51,975 nt of DNA, from positions 1 through 51,975 of the forward strand of contig NZ_CALKTT010000015.1 of NCBI RefSeq assembly GCF_937997535.1. The letters run 5' to 3'. A model generated the notes under the pieces. It had not been told where the DNA came from and made no database searches. It worked only from the letters and a program-made list of their open reading frames with translations. Position 1 is the stretch's first letter; every line of letters starts with the position of its first letter. A program made the position numbers and the translations under genes. Source of the stretch: an uncultured Campylobacter sp. Its GTDB lineage: Bacteria > Campylobacterota > Campylobacteria > Campylobacterales > Campylobacteraceae. Positions 43,392 to 51,975 of this stretch are shown in pieces.

Positions 43392-44705
43392 TCAAAACGA
43401 AATGTGCATACTAAGCGCGATTATGCATAAAAGTAGCGCCAGCGGGACATAGACAAAGCGCCCGATATCATACCAGAGCTTGCCGCGAGCCCTATCTGCG
43501 CCCAGATTGATCTCATCTAAAATTTCATTCCGCTTAATCACCCAAAACCACGATATTGCGCCGATTACCGCTCCGATCGGAATGATATAAATCGATACAA
43601 AGTCCATCCACGGACCCCATGAGCTTATCGCTTCCATACCAAGGCCCGCACCAAGGCAGATCGCGCACAATAGCGCAAGCGTGAATGCACGGCTTAGCCT
43701 TGGAAACTTATGCATTAGCGATTCAGCGACTACTTCGAACATATTTTGAAGCGATGAAATTCCACCAAAAATCACGGCGGTAAATAAAATCACTGCAAAA
43801 ATTCTACCACCTGCCATATCTTGCAAAATTTTAGGCAGAGTTACAAAAAGTAGCTTAGGCCCCGCCGCAGGATCCATTCCGTAAGCAAATACTGCAGGGA
43901 TCATCACTAGCGCAGCTACCATAGCGGCTAGCGTGTCAAATAGTGCGGTATTCTTCGCCGCAGATACGACGTCTTCGTCCTTGGATAGATACGCGCCATA
44001 GACGATCATCCCTGAGCCCGTAATAGATAGCGAGAAAAATGCCTGTCCCATCGCAGAAATCCAAACCATCGGATCTGCTAGCTTAGTAAAATCGGCGCCG
44101 AAAAGAAACGCATATCCGCCTGCAGCGCCTTGCAGTGTCGCAACCCTAACTGCTAAAATTGTAAATAGCACGAAAAATAACGGCATCATAATTTTATTCG
44201 TTTTTTCGATGCTTTTGGCGCCGAAAAATAGCGTCAGCAACGTGCCTGCGACGATTATGCAGTGATAAGGCACCACGGAGTAGGGCATCAGGGCAAAAGA
44301 GTTGAACCATGTATCGGTATTTTCACTCATTAGCGAGCCGTCTATGGCTTGGACTAGCGCTTTTAGAACGTAGGCGATGATGACGGCATAGCCCACTGCG
44401 ATACACATCGAACCGGCAAGCGGTAGCCAGCCGATAACCTTACCGATAGCGCCCAGTCCGCGGCTTTTCCACGCGTATTCGTATGAGCCTAGCGTGCCTG
44501 TTTTGGCACGGCGACCGATTGCGTATTCGGCGCTTAGGCCTACGTATGAAAACAGCGCTACGAAAAAAACGTAAATTAGCAAAAATGCGCCGCCGCCGTT
44601 CGTGCCGAGTTTATAAGGGAAGCCCCAGACATTTGCCATACCTACGGCGGAGCCCACGCAAGCGATGATAAAAGCCCAACGCGATGAGAATTTGTGTTTT
44701 GTCAT
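43392..44705 (-). CDS. Sodium-dependent neurotransmitter-type symporter (NSS/SNF family)
   Basis: 437 aa, about 11-12 helices, without signal peptide. The N-terminus FSSRWAFIIACVGSAVGMANVWGFPYKLGTNGGGAF is the classic NSS helix 1 with Na+- and substrate-binding Gly/Ala/Asn residues; GMEAISSWGPWMDF and the LSKDEDV loop also fit. It couples Na+ entry to uptake of an amino acid or similar solute. Substrate unknown. Monocistronic. Confidence 0.92.
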   Translation of the reverse strand: MTKHKFSSRWAFIIACVGSAVGMANVWGFPYKLGTNGGGAFLLIYVFFVALFSYVGLSAEYAIGRRAKTGTLGSYEYAWKSRGLGAIGKVIGWLPLAGSMCIAVGYAVIIAYVLKALVQAIDGSLMSENTDTWFNSFALMPYSVVPYHCIIVAGTLLTLFFGAKSIEKTNKIMMPLFFVLFTILAVRVATLQGAAGGYAFLFGADFTKLADPMVWISAMGQAFFSLSITGSGMIVYGAYLSKDEDVVSAAKNTALFDTLAAMVAALVMIPAVFAYGMDPAAGPKLLFVTLPKILQDMAGGRIFAVILFTAVIFGGISSLQNMFEVVAESLMHKFPRLSRAFTLALLCAICLGAGLGMEAISSWGPWMDFVSIYIIPIGAVIGAISWFWVIKRNEILDEINLGADRARGKLWYDIGRFVYVPLALLLCIIALSMHISF

Positions 44706-45348
44706 AAAGCCATCCGTGCAAAAAATTTTCGTTATGGTAGCAAAAAGGAATTTAAGATTTATTTATGCGGAATTTTAAGGCGTGCCAACTTGATTACTTA
44801 GGAATTTTTAGAATTTAAAATTGCGAAGTTTTAAAGTAAGATTGGTGAAATTTTACGATTAAAATCGATAGAGTTAATTCTGCGATACTACGCGGCAAAA
44901 TTTTATCTTTAATAATTTTAGAATTTTACGCTTAGACTTTGGCTTTAAAATCCGCTTAGCCCAGGCTTGTAGCAGGGCTTGATATTTAAGTTAGCCGAGA
45001 AATTTAGATCAATTGAAATTTTAAAATTCCGCGAAATTTTGAAATTTTTAAAATCTACGATCTCGCAAAATTTGAAAACAGGCTTATCAAGAAATTTTAT
45101 CTGGCACCGCTCTGGCAGAATTTTCGCGGTAGAATTTCGCCTTTCGTTTGCAGCGCGCTTATAAATAGCACTTTTATGACGCTCTGAAGGGCGGTGGGAA
45201 TTCCTGCGCTCGCTATTACGGTATCTATGCGGGAGCGGCGAATAAATTTTTGCCATATATGGGGATTGAGAGCGTCGCAAGCGGCAGCGCGCTTGAAATT
45301 TCCGGCACGCAGCATCACAGAGCGAATTTTATTAACTCACACTTTGAC
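44706..45348. repeat. RAATTY-rich gene-free stretch
   Basis: About 640 bases, without a supported gene. Frames such as 44945-45280 (-) are Arg/Ser/Lys-rich, have no binding site and look like chance. AAATTT, GAATTT and GAATTC words are dense. Confidence 0.6.
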
Positions 45349-46686
45349 TTAGTTATTTTTCTCCGCTTCTTCGTTTTCTTGCGGTTGCGCGACTGCTTTT
45401 TTGATCGCTTTTACGAGCGAAACTCTTGTGCCATCCATTCGCAGCACTTCGTAGTCACAGTTTTCATCGCTTATTTTATCGCCGATTTCAGGTAGGCTGC
45501 CGAAGAGGTTAAAGACGTAGCCGCCGATCGTTAGCTGCTCGGTCTCCTCGTCGAAGTCAATGCCCATCACCTCCTCGACGCCTTCGATCTCGAAGCGGCC
45601 TCTAAACTCAAAGGTGTTCTCGTCGATACATTTAAAATTTTGTGCATTCGCGTCGTGCTCGTCGTTGATGTCGCCAAAAATTTCTTCTATTATATCTTCC
45701 ATCGTCAAAAATCCCGCCGTGCCGCCGTATTCGTCGATGACGAGCGCGGCAAAAATACGCTGCTTATTCATCATAGGCAAAATTTTAGAGATCGGGCTGT
45801 TTTCAGGCACGATGATGAGCTTGCGCACGATTTTATCGAAGCTTTTATCTCCCTTTTGCTGGATGATGTCGCGGATGTGGATGAGGCCTAGGACGTTATC
45901 TTTGCTGCCGTCGATATACGGAAAGCGCGTAAATTTCGACTGCAAGACGGTTGCATAGTTTTCGTCGTAGCTTTTTTGCTTATTTAGGCAAACTAGATCG
46001 CGCCTCGGCGTCATTATCTCTTTAGCGACGGTGTCGCTGAAATCGACGGCGTTTTTGATGATCTCGGTCTCGAGGCTATCGAGTACGCCGCCTTTTAGGC
46101 TCTCGCTTGCGATGATTTTGATCTCCTCGTCAGAAAGCGCAAGCTCGCTCTCTTTAGCGGGCTTTACGCCGATGATTTTAAGTGAGACGGCAGCGATGAA
46201 GTCAAATGCCTTTATGATTGGAAAAAACATAATCCAAAAAATATGAAGCGGTCTGGAGATAAAAAGCACGATCTTCTCGGTTTTGGCAATAGCGATGGAT
46301 TTTGGCACTAGCTCGCCAAGTACGACGTGAAATAGCGTAACGAGCGTAAAAGATATGACGAAGGCGATCGTATGTGCCGCCGCTCCGCCGCCTATACCGA
46401 TGGATCTTAGCGGCAGCTCGATCAGTCTCGATACTGCTGGCTCGCCGATCCAGCCGAGGGCGAGCGAACTTATCGTGATGCCTAGCTGTGTGGCGCTGAG
46501 GTAGGTGTCTAGGGAGTTTGAAATTTTAAAAGCGAGCTTTGCGTTTGGAATTTTATCCTTGATAAGCTCTTCGAGGCGAGACTTTCTTACTTTGACGATT
46601 GAGAATTCCGAAAGCACAAAAAAAGCATTCATAAAGATGAATACAAAAGCTAAAACTAACATTAAAACCGAACTGTCCGTGTCCAA
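45349..46686 (-). CDS. CNNM/CorC-type membrane protein (DUF21-CBS-CorC_HlyC)
   Basis: 445 aa. An N-terminal membrane domain (DUF21, about 1-190) with LSATQLGITISSLALGWIGEPAV, two CBS domains (about 210-335; PRRDLVCLNKQ, VLGLIHIRDII, VIDEYGGTAGFLTMEDIIEEI) and a C-terminal CorC_HlyC domain. Relatives export Mg2+ or Co2+ or act as hemolysin-related transporters. The TTG start has AAAGGA upstream. Transported ion unknown. Confidence 0.9.
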   Translation of the reverse strand: MDTDSSVLMLVLAFVFIFMNAFFVLSEFSIVKVRKSRLEELIKDKIPNAKLAFKISNSLDTYLSATQLGITISSLALGWIGEPAVSRLIELPLRSIGIGGGAAAHTIAFVISFTLVTLFHVVLGELVPKSIAIAKTEKIVLFISRPLHIFWIMFFPIIKAFDFIAAVSLKIIGVKPAKESELALSDEEIKIIASESLKGGVLDSLETEIIKNAVDFSDTVAKEIMTPRRDLVCLNKQKSYDENYATVLQSKFTRFPYIDGSKDNVLGLIHIRDIIQQKGDKSFDKIVRKLIIVPENSPISKILPMMNKQRIFAALVIDEYGGTAGFLTMEDIIEEIFGDINDEHDANAQNFKCIDENTFEFRGRFEIEGVEEVMGIDFDEETEQLTIGGYVFNLFGSLPEIGDKISDENCDYEVLRMDGTRVSLVKAIKKAVAQPQENEEAEKNN

Positions 46687-47345
46687 ATTTCTTATCCTTT
46701 GAAATTTAAAAATAAATATTTATGATTATATCTAAAAACGCTTTAAAATCCAAAAGATATGGAAAATGCCTCGCGCCCGTACGTAGAATTCTGCGAAGTT
46801 GAAATTTTTCTCCTTTTATCGCGTAAAATTTCATCTGCCCGCGCGAGACCTGCCGCTGCGCAAAATAGCGCTAAAATTCTGCCACCCGGCCGAATAAATT
46901 TTATTTTCATACCGGGCTGCGATTGCAAAATTTCATTTGTATACGGCCGCAGCGAAATTCTATCTGCGCCCGAAGGAGCAAAATTTTACTTCAAATTTCG
47001 TCGCGCTTAAAATCGTAAAATTTTGCGCCGTAGAATTCTGTAGCGACGGACGTTCGGCTTTCTATACGACGGAATTTCGCCCGGCGCTTGCGTTTTGAAA
47101 TGAAATTTTGTCTCGGAGCGGATTATATTTATCGCGCGTATTGGTGGAATTTTGCGGTAATTTAAAATTTCGCGCTGCGGCAGACCTTTGTTGCGGCGAG
47201 ATTTTATCGCGATAGAGCTTATGCGCGGCGGCGGATAATCCTAGCGCCGCGCGCAAGCCCATTAAGAAATTTAAATGCGACGATAAAACCTGCTACTTAA
47301 AAAAACCTCAGCGCGCAAACTCTTGCGAAATTTTAAATCGCAAGA
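46687..47345. repeat. RAATTY-rich gene-free stretch
   Basis: About 660 bases with several short overlapping frames on both strands, all without a binding site or motif. GAATTT/AAATTT/GAATTC words are interspersed with GC-rich pieces (CGGCCG, GCGCGCAA). No terminator or RNA gene recognised. Confidence 0.6.
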
Positions 47346-48155
47346 CTATCTATTTCTTGTGGCGGCCTCGTAAAGCGGCAAGACTTTCGGCATCACCTCT
47401 TTTAGATCGGCGATGCGATCGTCGTTTGAAGGGTGCGTGGACATAAATTTAAGCGGATGGCTCTCATTTAGCTTGTTCATCTTCTCCCAGACGTTTATCG
47501 CCGCCCTTGGATCGTATCCTGCGCGCGCCATCAGCTCGACACCCATCAGATCGGCCTCCGTCTCATGCGTGCGCGAAAACGGCAGCGTGAAAGTGTACTG
47601 CGCCGCCATGTTCAAAGCCGCTGAGCCCAGATCTCCAAGCCCTGCTGCGGAGCTTGCTACAGCGATACCGACATCTTTCATCTGTTCAGTCGAGGCTCGC
47701 TCACGACTGTGTTCGCGCAGTGCGTGCGACATCTCGTGCCCCAAAATAGCAGCCAGCTCGGCATCGGTAAGTTTAAGCTTTTCGATGATGCCCGTATATA
47801 CGACGATGCGACCGCCAGGCATACACCAAGCATTGATCGTAGGGTCGTTGATTACGTTTACCTGCCAGTTCCATTTTAGTGCGTCTTTGCGGAATGCGCC
47901 GACTTGAGCGATTAGGCGCTTCGAGATGCCTCTAACGCGATCAGTTAGCTTTTTATCGGTATTTAGGACGTGCTTGGCGTTTGCTTGGGCGGTAATTTGC
48001 TTGTAGGCAAGCGCGGCACTTTGATCCATTTCAGCTTCGCTTACTGTGATGAATTGCGAGCGGTCGATGCCTACGGCGCCGCCTTGCGTGGTACTCGCGC
48101 AGCCGGTAAAAATCATCATCGCAGCAAAGGATATTAAAAGAGCTAATTTTTTCAT
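47346..48155 (-). CDS. M48-family lipoprotein metalloprotease
   Basis: 269 aa periplasmic, lipid-anchored protease of the LoiP/YggG type. The lipobox is TGCAST with Cys19. The zinc site is LGHEMSHALREHS (His140, Glu141, His144), with the third ligand in TEADLMG (Glu200). It has no membrane helices beyond the signal. It probably degrades or matures envelope proteins. AAGGAG precedes the ATG. The signal should be processed by LspA. Confidence 0.92.
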   Translation of the reverse strand: MKKLALLISFAAMMIFTGCASTTQGGAVGIDRSQFITVSEAEMDQSAALAYKQITAQANAKHVLNTDKKLTDRVRGISKRLIAQVGAFRKDALKWNWQVNVINDPTINAWCMPGGRIVVYTGIIEKLKLTDAELAAILGHEMSHALREHSRERASTEQMKDVGIAVASSAAGLGDLGSAALNMAAQYTFTLPFSRTHETEADLMGVELMARAGYDPRAAINVWEKMNKLNESHPLKFMSTHPSNDDRIADLKEVMPKVLPLYEAATRNR

Positions 48156-49264
48156 CTTTTCTCCTTGGAATTTTGCGGCGATTTTAGCGAAATTTGATTA
48201 AATTTTTAGAATTTTATTTTGGATTGCCGGATTTTGCAGGCGCGATCTATTTGGAATTTGTCGTGAAATTTAAGGACGGCCGTCGCCTTTAAAATAGAAT
48301 TGGGCTTTGTAATTTAGCGATAAAATTTAGCGGTGATTTCGCAGAATTTTATCGCGGCGTAAACGAGGCATTGCTATGTGAAAGTAGTGGATTTATCCAA
48401 ATCCAAGTGCGACGTTGTATAAATAAGGCGCCTCTGCGCCCAAATAGAGCGGGAGCGCGGTTTTAAATTTACGCAACGATAAATCCGGTAGAATTTTATT
48501 TACACCAGGCGCTCGGCCCGGGCGCAGCAAGATCGGTTTAAAATTTATGCGATTAAATCGTGCGATAAAATGGGTTCGGATGTCGCTATGATTCGAGATG
48601 AGTCGCGTTCGTATTTCGTGGCGCATAAATTCTAATTATTAACTTGGCAAAAGGCACTACACCACTGCATCTTGTGCTGCAATGAAATTGCGTTTTATTG
48701 GAATTGAAATGATCGCAGAAATGTCAAACGCCATAAGTGCTTTTTCTTAGAATTTATCTCGCGAAATTTCATTTGCGCGTCGGGATAAAATTTCAAACTG
48801 CAAGTCGCACTGTATCATTTTGGACGGAATTTTAAAATTTTACGCGTTTAGAATTTTAAAATTCGGCTACGCAAATCTATGCGATGAAATTTTAAGCTTA
48901 AAAATCCGCGCCGGCTTTGGAATTTTATATGTGCCGCGTCAGCTATAAAATTTTACACTTAGAATTTTATCGCTGCGGCAAGATTTGGTTGGACCGGGGT
49001 CTCGCATCGCCGTAGGATTTTTGGCGGCACGGAATTTTGCAGCGCGCATCTAAATTTAGCTATGCAAAATTCGTAAAATTCTTTATCGGCATGGAATTTT
49101 ACAGCGCCGTTAGAGCGCATAAAGAATTCTGCGCAGGCCTCGCAAACTCTAACGAAAGCTCCATTATTTGGAGGGTGCGGACTTTAAGGCAAGCGAGTAA
49201 ATTATGCAACGTAAAGCCGTGGGCGCCATACTTGACGCTAGGATTTCGCGCCCGCGGCGCCCAT
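48156..49264. repeat. Longest gene-free stretch (1.1 kb), RAATTY-rich
   Basis: No supported gene, tRNA or CRISPR seen. Possible frames (48393-48626 -, 49037-49285 +) have no convincing start or composition. AAATTT, GAATTT and GAATTC occur densely, for example GAATTTTAAAATTTTA near 48830 and GAATTTTAAAATTC near 48850. Confidence 0.6.
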
Positions 49265-50524
49265 TTAGTCCTTTTTGGATTTTAGCTTGGCGATCGTTTC
49301 TTTTGCGGCCTCGTAAGCCTTAGCGCTCATCTCGCGCGCCCTTTCGCTTACGTTTTTGGCGACCTCGGAACTTTTTAGCTCGGCAAATTTTTGGCTCATC
49401 TTCTTTTCAAATTCGCTAAGCTCTTTTTTGATTGCGTCCAGTTTCTCGTCCAGATCGAGGTTTTCGATGATTTTGGCGCTTTTTTGACTCAGCTCTTGAG
49501 TGATTTCGCGCGCTTTGGCGCTCGCCTTTTTTGCGCGCTCGCCAAGCTCGATCTCGCCGATTTTGGCGCTTAGCTGCTCGGCAAGATCGCTTGAAATTTT
49601 TCTAAATTTAGCCAGGTAGCCGCCGAATTCTTCATCGGCGATCTTGGCGATCTCGCTTTTGGCGGGCTCCTCCGAGCTTGCGACCGCGTCGCTTAGCACG
49701 GCGCTAAATAGCTCGCTCATCTGCGAAATTTGAAGCCTTTCGTTCTCTAGGCTCTGCGCGTCGCTTGCTGGCGAGAAACTTAGCTCGTCGCGGTATCTTT
49801 CGGCGGCTTTGTTTATGCCGTCGTAGCAGCCTAAAATCGCGCCTCTAATCAGCGCAGAGGCTGTATTTTTGCTCTCGTTTGCGACGAAAATCGCGCGATT
49901 TATGATGATTTTTGAAATTTCTTTTGTGCGGAATTTCGTAAATTCTCCGTCGCCGATAGCTGAAAATGCGATATTTTTCGCCGTCTCGTGCGCGGTATCC
50001 TCGATGTCGGTGCCGCTTTCGAGCACGCTTATGAAGGCTAGTTCGCTTGCTTCTTTAAGTACGTCCGCAAGCGGTAGTTTGCTCGCGATCGCTCGCTGTA
50101 GCGCCGAGCCTATGCGTTCTTTTAGCTCCGCTTCGCTTGCGTTTTGCAGCGCGGTATCCAGATCGTCGTAGCTGCGCAAAACAAGGGTTTTAATCGCCTT
50201 TTGTTTACAAGCGATCTTTTTGCGCAGATCGTCGTAGTCGTAGATGAGCTTGTAAAGAGCCTGCTCGTCCTCGTCACACAGCGCCTTTTTAACGCTGTTA
50301 AGTAGGGCTTCTGCCGTCTCATCGCTAAGCGTGCCCGCGTCTTTTAACTCGGCTGCGAAGTCTAGGATTAATTGCGTGCTTTTGGCGCTTTTACTCTCGT
50401 CGTCAAGCTCACACAAAGCCTTCGTGGCTTCTTGCAAGGCGAGCTCTTGCACATATGAGGCTAGCTCGGCTTGTGGAATTTGTGCGAGATCGGCGCCGAA
50501 TTTTTTGATTATCGCTTCTTTCAT
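49265..50524 (-). CDS. Hypothetical helical coiled-coil protein
   Basis: About 419 aa from the ATG at 50524 (AGGAG six bases upstream), which gives MKEAIIKKFGADL. The whole protein is alpha-helical and charged; the C-terminal third (about 300-419) is Ala/Lys/Glu-rich coiled coil. No enzyme motif or membrane helix. It follows the DUF493 gene by 11 bases and thus belongs to the moaC unit. A structural or apolipoprotein-like role is possible; function unknown. Confidence 0.75.
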   Translation of the reverse strand: MKEAIIKKFGADLAQIPQAELASYVQELALQEATKALCELDDESKSAKSTQLILDFAAELKDAGTLSDETAEALLNSVKKALCDEDEQALYKLIYDYDDLRKKIACKQKAIKTLVLRSYDDLDTALQNASEAELKERIGSALQRAIASKLPLADVLKEASELAFISVLESGTDIEDTAHETAKNIAFSAIGDGEFTKFRTKEISKIIINRAIFVANESKNTASALIRGAILGCYDGINKAAERYRDELSFSPASDAQSLENERLQISQMSELFSAVLSDAVASSEEPAKSEIAKIADEEFGGYLAKFRKISSDLAEQLSAKIGEIELGERAKKASAKAREITQELSQKSAKIIENLDLDEKLDAIKKELSEFEKKMSQKFAELKSSEVAKNVSERAREMSAKAYEAAKETIAKLKSKKD

Positions 50525-50535
50525 TTCATCTCCTA

Positions 50536-50796
50536 TCACAATACATATTTAAAGTGGGCTTTTAAGCGCTCGAAAATTTCGTTTCGATGCAAGTCGTCTT
50601 TAACGAAAACGCTTACGTTGAAGCTCATATATTTGCCGCCGTTTGAAAAGCGCGAAAAGTCTATTTTGTAATTTTCGCCCTTTAAAATTTCATCGATCTG
50701 CTCGCGCTTTTGGGTGCTTGCGTCCAGGATAATTTTATATTCCCAAAAGAGCGGATAGTCGATTTTTGGCTTTTCAGCTCCTAGTATACACGCCAC
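50536..50796 (-). CDS. DUF493 (YbeD-like) small protein
   Basis: 86 aa. Resembles the HP0495/YbeD family: IDYPLFWEYKIILDAS and YMSFNVSVFV followed by RNEIFERLKAHF. The start is probably the GTG at 50796 with GGGAGG upstream, overlapping the end of moaC by 23 bases; a frame to 50829 is less likely. YbeD relatives may be regulatory (ACT-like fold), but no function is proven. Confidence 0.8.
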   Translation of the reverse strand: MACILGAEKPKIDYPLFWEYKIILDASTQKREQIDEILKGENYKIDFSRFSNGGKYMSFNVSVFVKDDLHRNEIFERLKAHFKYVL

Positions 50797-51244
50797 TCTT
50801 GCCTCCCTCTTTACGCTGCAACACGACATCGGTGATCTGCATCGATTTATCTATCGCTTTTAGCATATCGTAAATCGTCAGCAGCCCCACGCTCACGCCC
50901 GTTAGCGCCTCCATCTCGACGCCCGTTTTGCCCGTGATTTTTACAGTTACGAAAAGCTTAAATGCGCACTCGCTCGCAAGCTCCTCAATGTCTGTTTTAA
51001 TCGAAGTAATCGTAAGCGGATGAGTCATTGGTATTAGTTCGCTCGTCTTTTTAGCGCCCATTATCGCGGCAACGACGGCGGTTTGAAGCACGGGGCCTTT
51101 TTTAGCCGTGTTTTGCTTAACGGCGGCAAATGCCTCCGCGCTCATGCGGATGATGCCGCTAGCGGTGGCTACACGCTCGCTATCATCCTTAGCGCCGACA
51201 TCTACCATGCGCGGCATATTATTTTCGTCGATATGTGTAAGCAT
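50774..51244 (-). CDS. moaC: Cyclic pyranopterin monophosphate synthase
   Basis: Second step of molybdenum-cofactor synthesis, with MoaA. Seen: MPRMVDVGAKDDSERVATA; the HPL-containing ELIPMTHPLTITSI; and the signature KTGVEMEALTGVSVGLLTIYDMLKA. 157 aa from the ATG at 51244, which follows AAGGAATTTT; the frame extends to 51325 but that part overlaps a terminator hairpin and a promoter. The cofactor is needed by the TorA enzymes at 33-42 kb. Confidence 0.96.
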   Translation of the reverse strand: MLTHIDENNMPRMVDVGAKDDSERVATASGIIRMSAEAFAAVKQNTAKKGPVLQTAVVAAIMGAKKTSELIPMTHPLTITSIKTDIEELASECAFKLFVTVKITGKTGVEMEALTGVSVGLLTIYDMLKAIDKSMQITDVVLQRKEGGKSGVYTRS

Positions 51245-51269
51245 AAAATTCCTTGCAGTTTTTGGCGGG

Positions 51270-51275
51270 ATTATA
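51270..51275 (-). promoter_or_regulatory. -10 box of moaC
   Basis: Perfect TATAAT on the minus strand, 26 bases upstream of the moaC ATG and just downstream of the terminator at 51292-51321. moaC therefore appears to have its own promoter, separate from the upstream small RNA. Confidence 0.6.
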
Positions 51276-51291
51276 GCAGAATTTCGGACAT

Positions 51292-51321
51292 AAAAAAAGC
51301 CCGAGCTTTTAAACTCAGGCT
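51292..51321 (-). terminator. Rho-independent terminator upstream of moaC
   Basis: On the minus strand AGCCTGAG - TTTAAAAG - CTCGGGCT (one mismatch) followed by TTTTTT. The T run is on the minus strand only, so it ends a transcript coming from the right. Confidence 0.85.
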
Positions 51322-51354
51322 TCATACAAAAAGGAGGTTTTATCTTGTCGGACG
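51292..51354 (-). ncRNA. Candidate ~63-nt small RNA with CCUCCUUU segment
   Basis: A TATAAT on the minus strand at 51366-51361 predicts a start near 51354, and the only thing before the strong terminator is about 60 bases, too short for a normal gene. The transcript would carry ACCUCCUUUUU, complementary to Shine-Dalgarno sequences, before the terminator hairpin. This is the layout of a trans-acting small RNA. An attenuator is less likely, since moaC has its own promoter after the terminator. The plus strand carries only a chance 9-codon frame. No family known to me. Confidence 0.5.
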
Positions 51355-51856
51355 AGAACGATTATACTACCTAAACAGTAAATAGAAAGAAAATATATCC
51401 TTTTCAGGCGAACTCTTTCGCGTTTAATTTATAGTCGTTTTTAAAATTTTGATGAAATTTGACTGTATGCTTTGACGCGCTGTGCGGGCATTTGAATGGG
51501 CGGTAAAACAAAACGGAGTTAAAGAACGACTAAATTTAAAGCGGACGTTAAAGAGCAAAGATAAAATTTAAAGCAGTTTGTGGTTATTTTGGCTCAATAT
51601 GGACGATCAAAAGAGCGGAGCAGAGTGCTATGTCGCGGCAGCATAAATAAAATGCTACAAAGAAGCGGCTTAAATTAAACGCCGTCTTGCTCTAAATTTA
51701 AGCTCGTTTTGTCTAAGTCCAAGGCTTCGCGCGCAATGCAGCGTAAATTTAACCCTTCACGCGAGCGTTAAACGGTGCAGGCACGGATTAAAATAACGCG
51801 TGCAAATTTAAGCATAGTCGCGCAAAATCCGACCTGCGTTTGAAATTCAGCCTCGT
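51345..51856. other. Gene-free stretch near the right edge
   Basis: About 510 bases with no supported gene; contains the promoter of the small RNA (near 51361-51390) and several AAATTT words. Confidence 0.5.
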
Positions 51857-51975
51857 TTAAATTTTAAACGTTTTTAGCAGGCTGCCTAAATTTAACCCCT
51901 TATCTTCGCCGTTTGCGCCTCCTCCTAAAAGATCGCCCAAAAAGCTACTTGCGTCGTTGATATCGATTTTGCCGT
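51857..51975 (-). CDS. 3' end of a gene cut by the window edge
   Basis: Minus-strand frame open to the right edge; the visible 38 residues include KIDINDASSFLGDLLGGG and end LNLGSLLKTFKI, then TAA at 51857-51859. The Gly-rich turn and hydrophobic end look like real protein. Too short to identify. Confidence 0.55.
   Translation of the reverse strand, partial: GKIDINDASSFLGDLLGGGANGEDKGLNLGSLLKTFKI

Noticed and set aside
44945..45280. 111-codon minus-strand frame in the gap before the CNNM-type gene
   Set aside because: Highly Arg/Ser/Lys/Asn-rich with no motif or binding site; overlapping frames exist on both strands.
48156..49264. tRNA gene or CRISPR array in the longest gap
   Set aside because: No cloverleaf with a T-loop GTTCRA core and no regularly spaced repeats found; only dispersed short RAATTY words.
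51245..51325. N-terminal extension of MoaC
   Set aside because: The extension overlaps a terminator hairpin and a TATAAT; the ATG at 51244 has AAGGA and gives the usual MoaC length.

Overview
The window comes from a Campylobacterota chromosome, most like Campylobacter of the higher-G+C oral/gut group (C. gracilis/showae/rectus/concisus relatives). The reasons are the gene content (HemJ, TorA-type reductases with mono-haem cytochromes, SemiSWEET, DUF493 next to moaC), A+T-rich intergenic DNA full of AAATTT-like words, and DnaA boxes of the TTATTCAC/TCATTCAC type. The species is an inference; the class is fairly secure.

Layout. 0.6-4.3 kb: a TonB-dependent siderophore receptor and a tandem universal stress protein. 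4.6-4.8 kb: a SemiSWEET sugar-transporter gene broken by a TGA at a Trp codon. 5.2-7.4 kb: prfA, rpsT and an unusual cold-shock-domain membrane protein. 7.5-11.5 kb (+): glmM, a possible 37-aa ORF, lspA, a TM2-SHOCT protein, hemJ and nhaA. 11.6-13.5 kb (-): an amidohydrolase pair and ruvC. 13.5-24.6 kb (+): the replication-origin neighbourhood, dnaA-dnaN-gyrB with DnaA-box clusters on both sides of dnaA, then a degenerate GGDEF/EAL protein, queF, an HD hydrolase, a hypothetical gene, typA and a HAD phosphatase. An SRP RNA gene lies on the opposite strand before the hypothetical gene.

25-33.5 kb is accessory-like: two tandem solute-binding proteins, an ankyrin-type protein, orphan small genes (one SUKH-like), a HutX-type haem carrier, DUF805 and TM2 membrane proteins, and a thiol peroxidase. 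33.7-42.1 kb is a respiratory block. A torA-cytochrome pair (-) and a Crp/Fnr-type regulator (+) diverge from a shared operator. A second plus-strand operon follows: a DsbI-like protein that has lost its CxxC, a cytochrome, and a second torA interrupted by TAG at a Trp codon. 42.3-51.2 kb: a gene remnant, a DinJ/YoeB toxin-antitoxin pair, an Na+-dependent symporter, a CNNM/CorC-type protein, an M48 lipoprotein protease, a helical protein, a DUF493 protein and moaC, with a candidate small RNA upstream of moaC. A cut gene end lies at the right edge.

Functional links: MoaC contributes to the molybdopterin cofactor that the TorA enzymes need. HemJ and the HutX-type protein belong to haem supply or handling, and the two cytochromes consume haem. 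The TonB receptor fits iron uptake. Long intergenic stretches are strongly enriched in RAATTY (AAATTT, GAATTT, AAATTC, GAATTC), the motif known in C. jejuni as the CtsM methylation / DNA-uptake discrimination site. This may be the most general hidden signal in the window.
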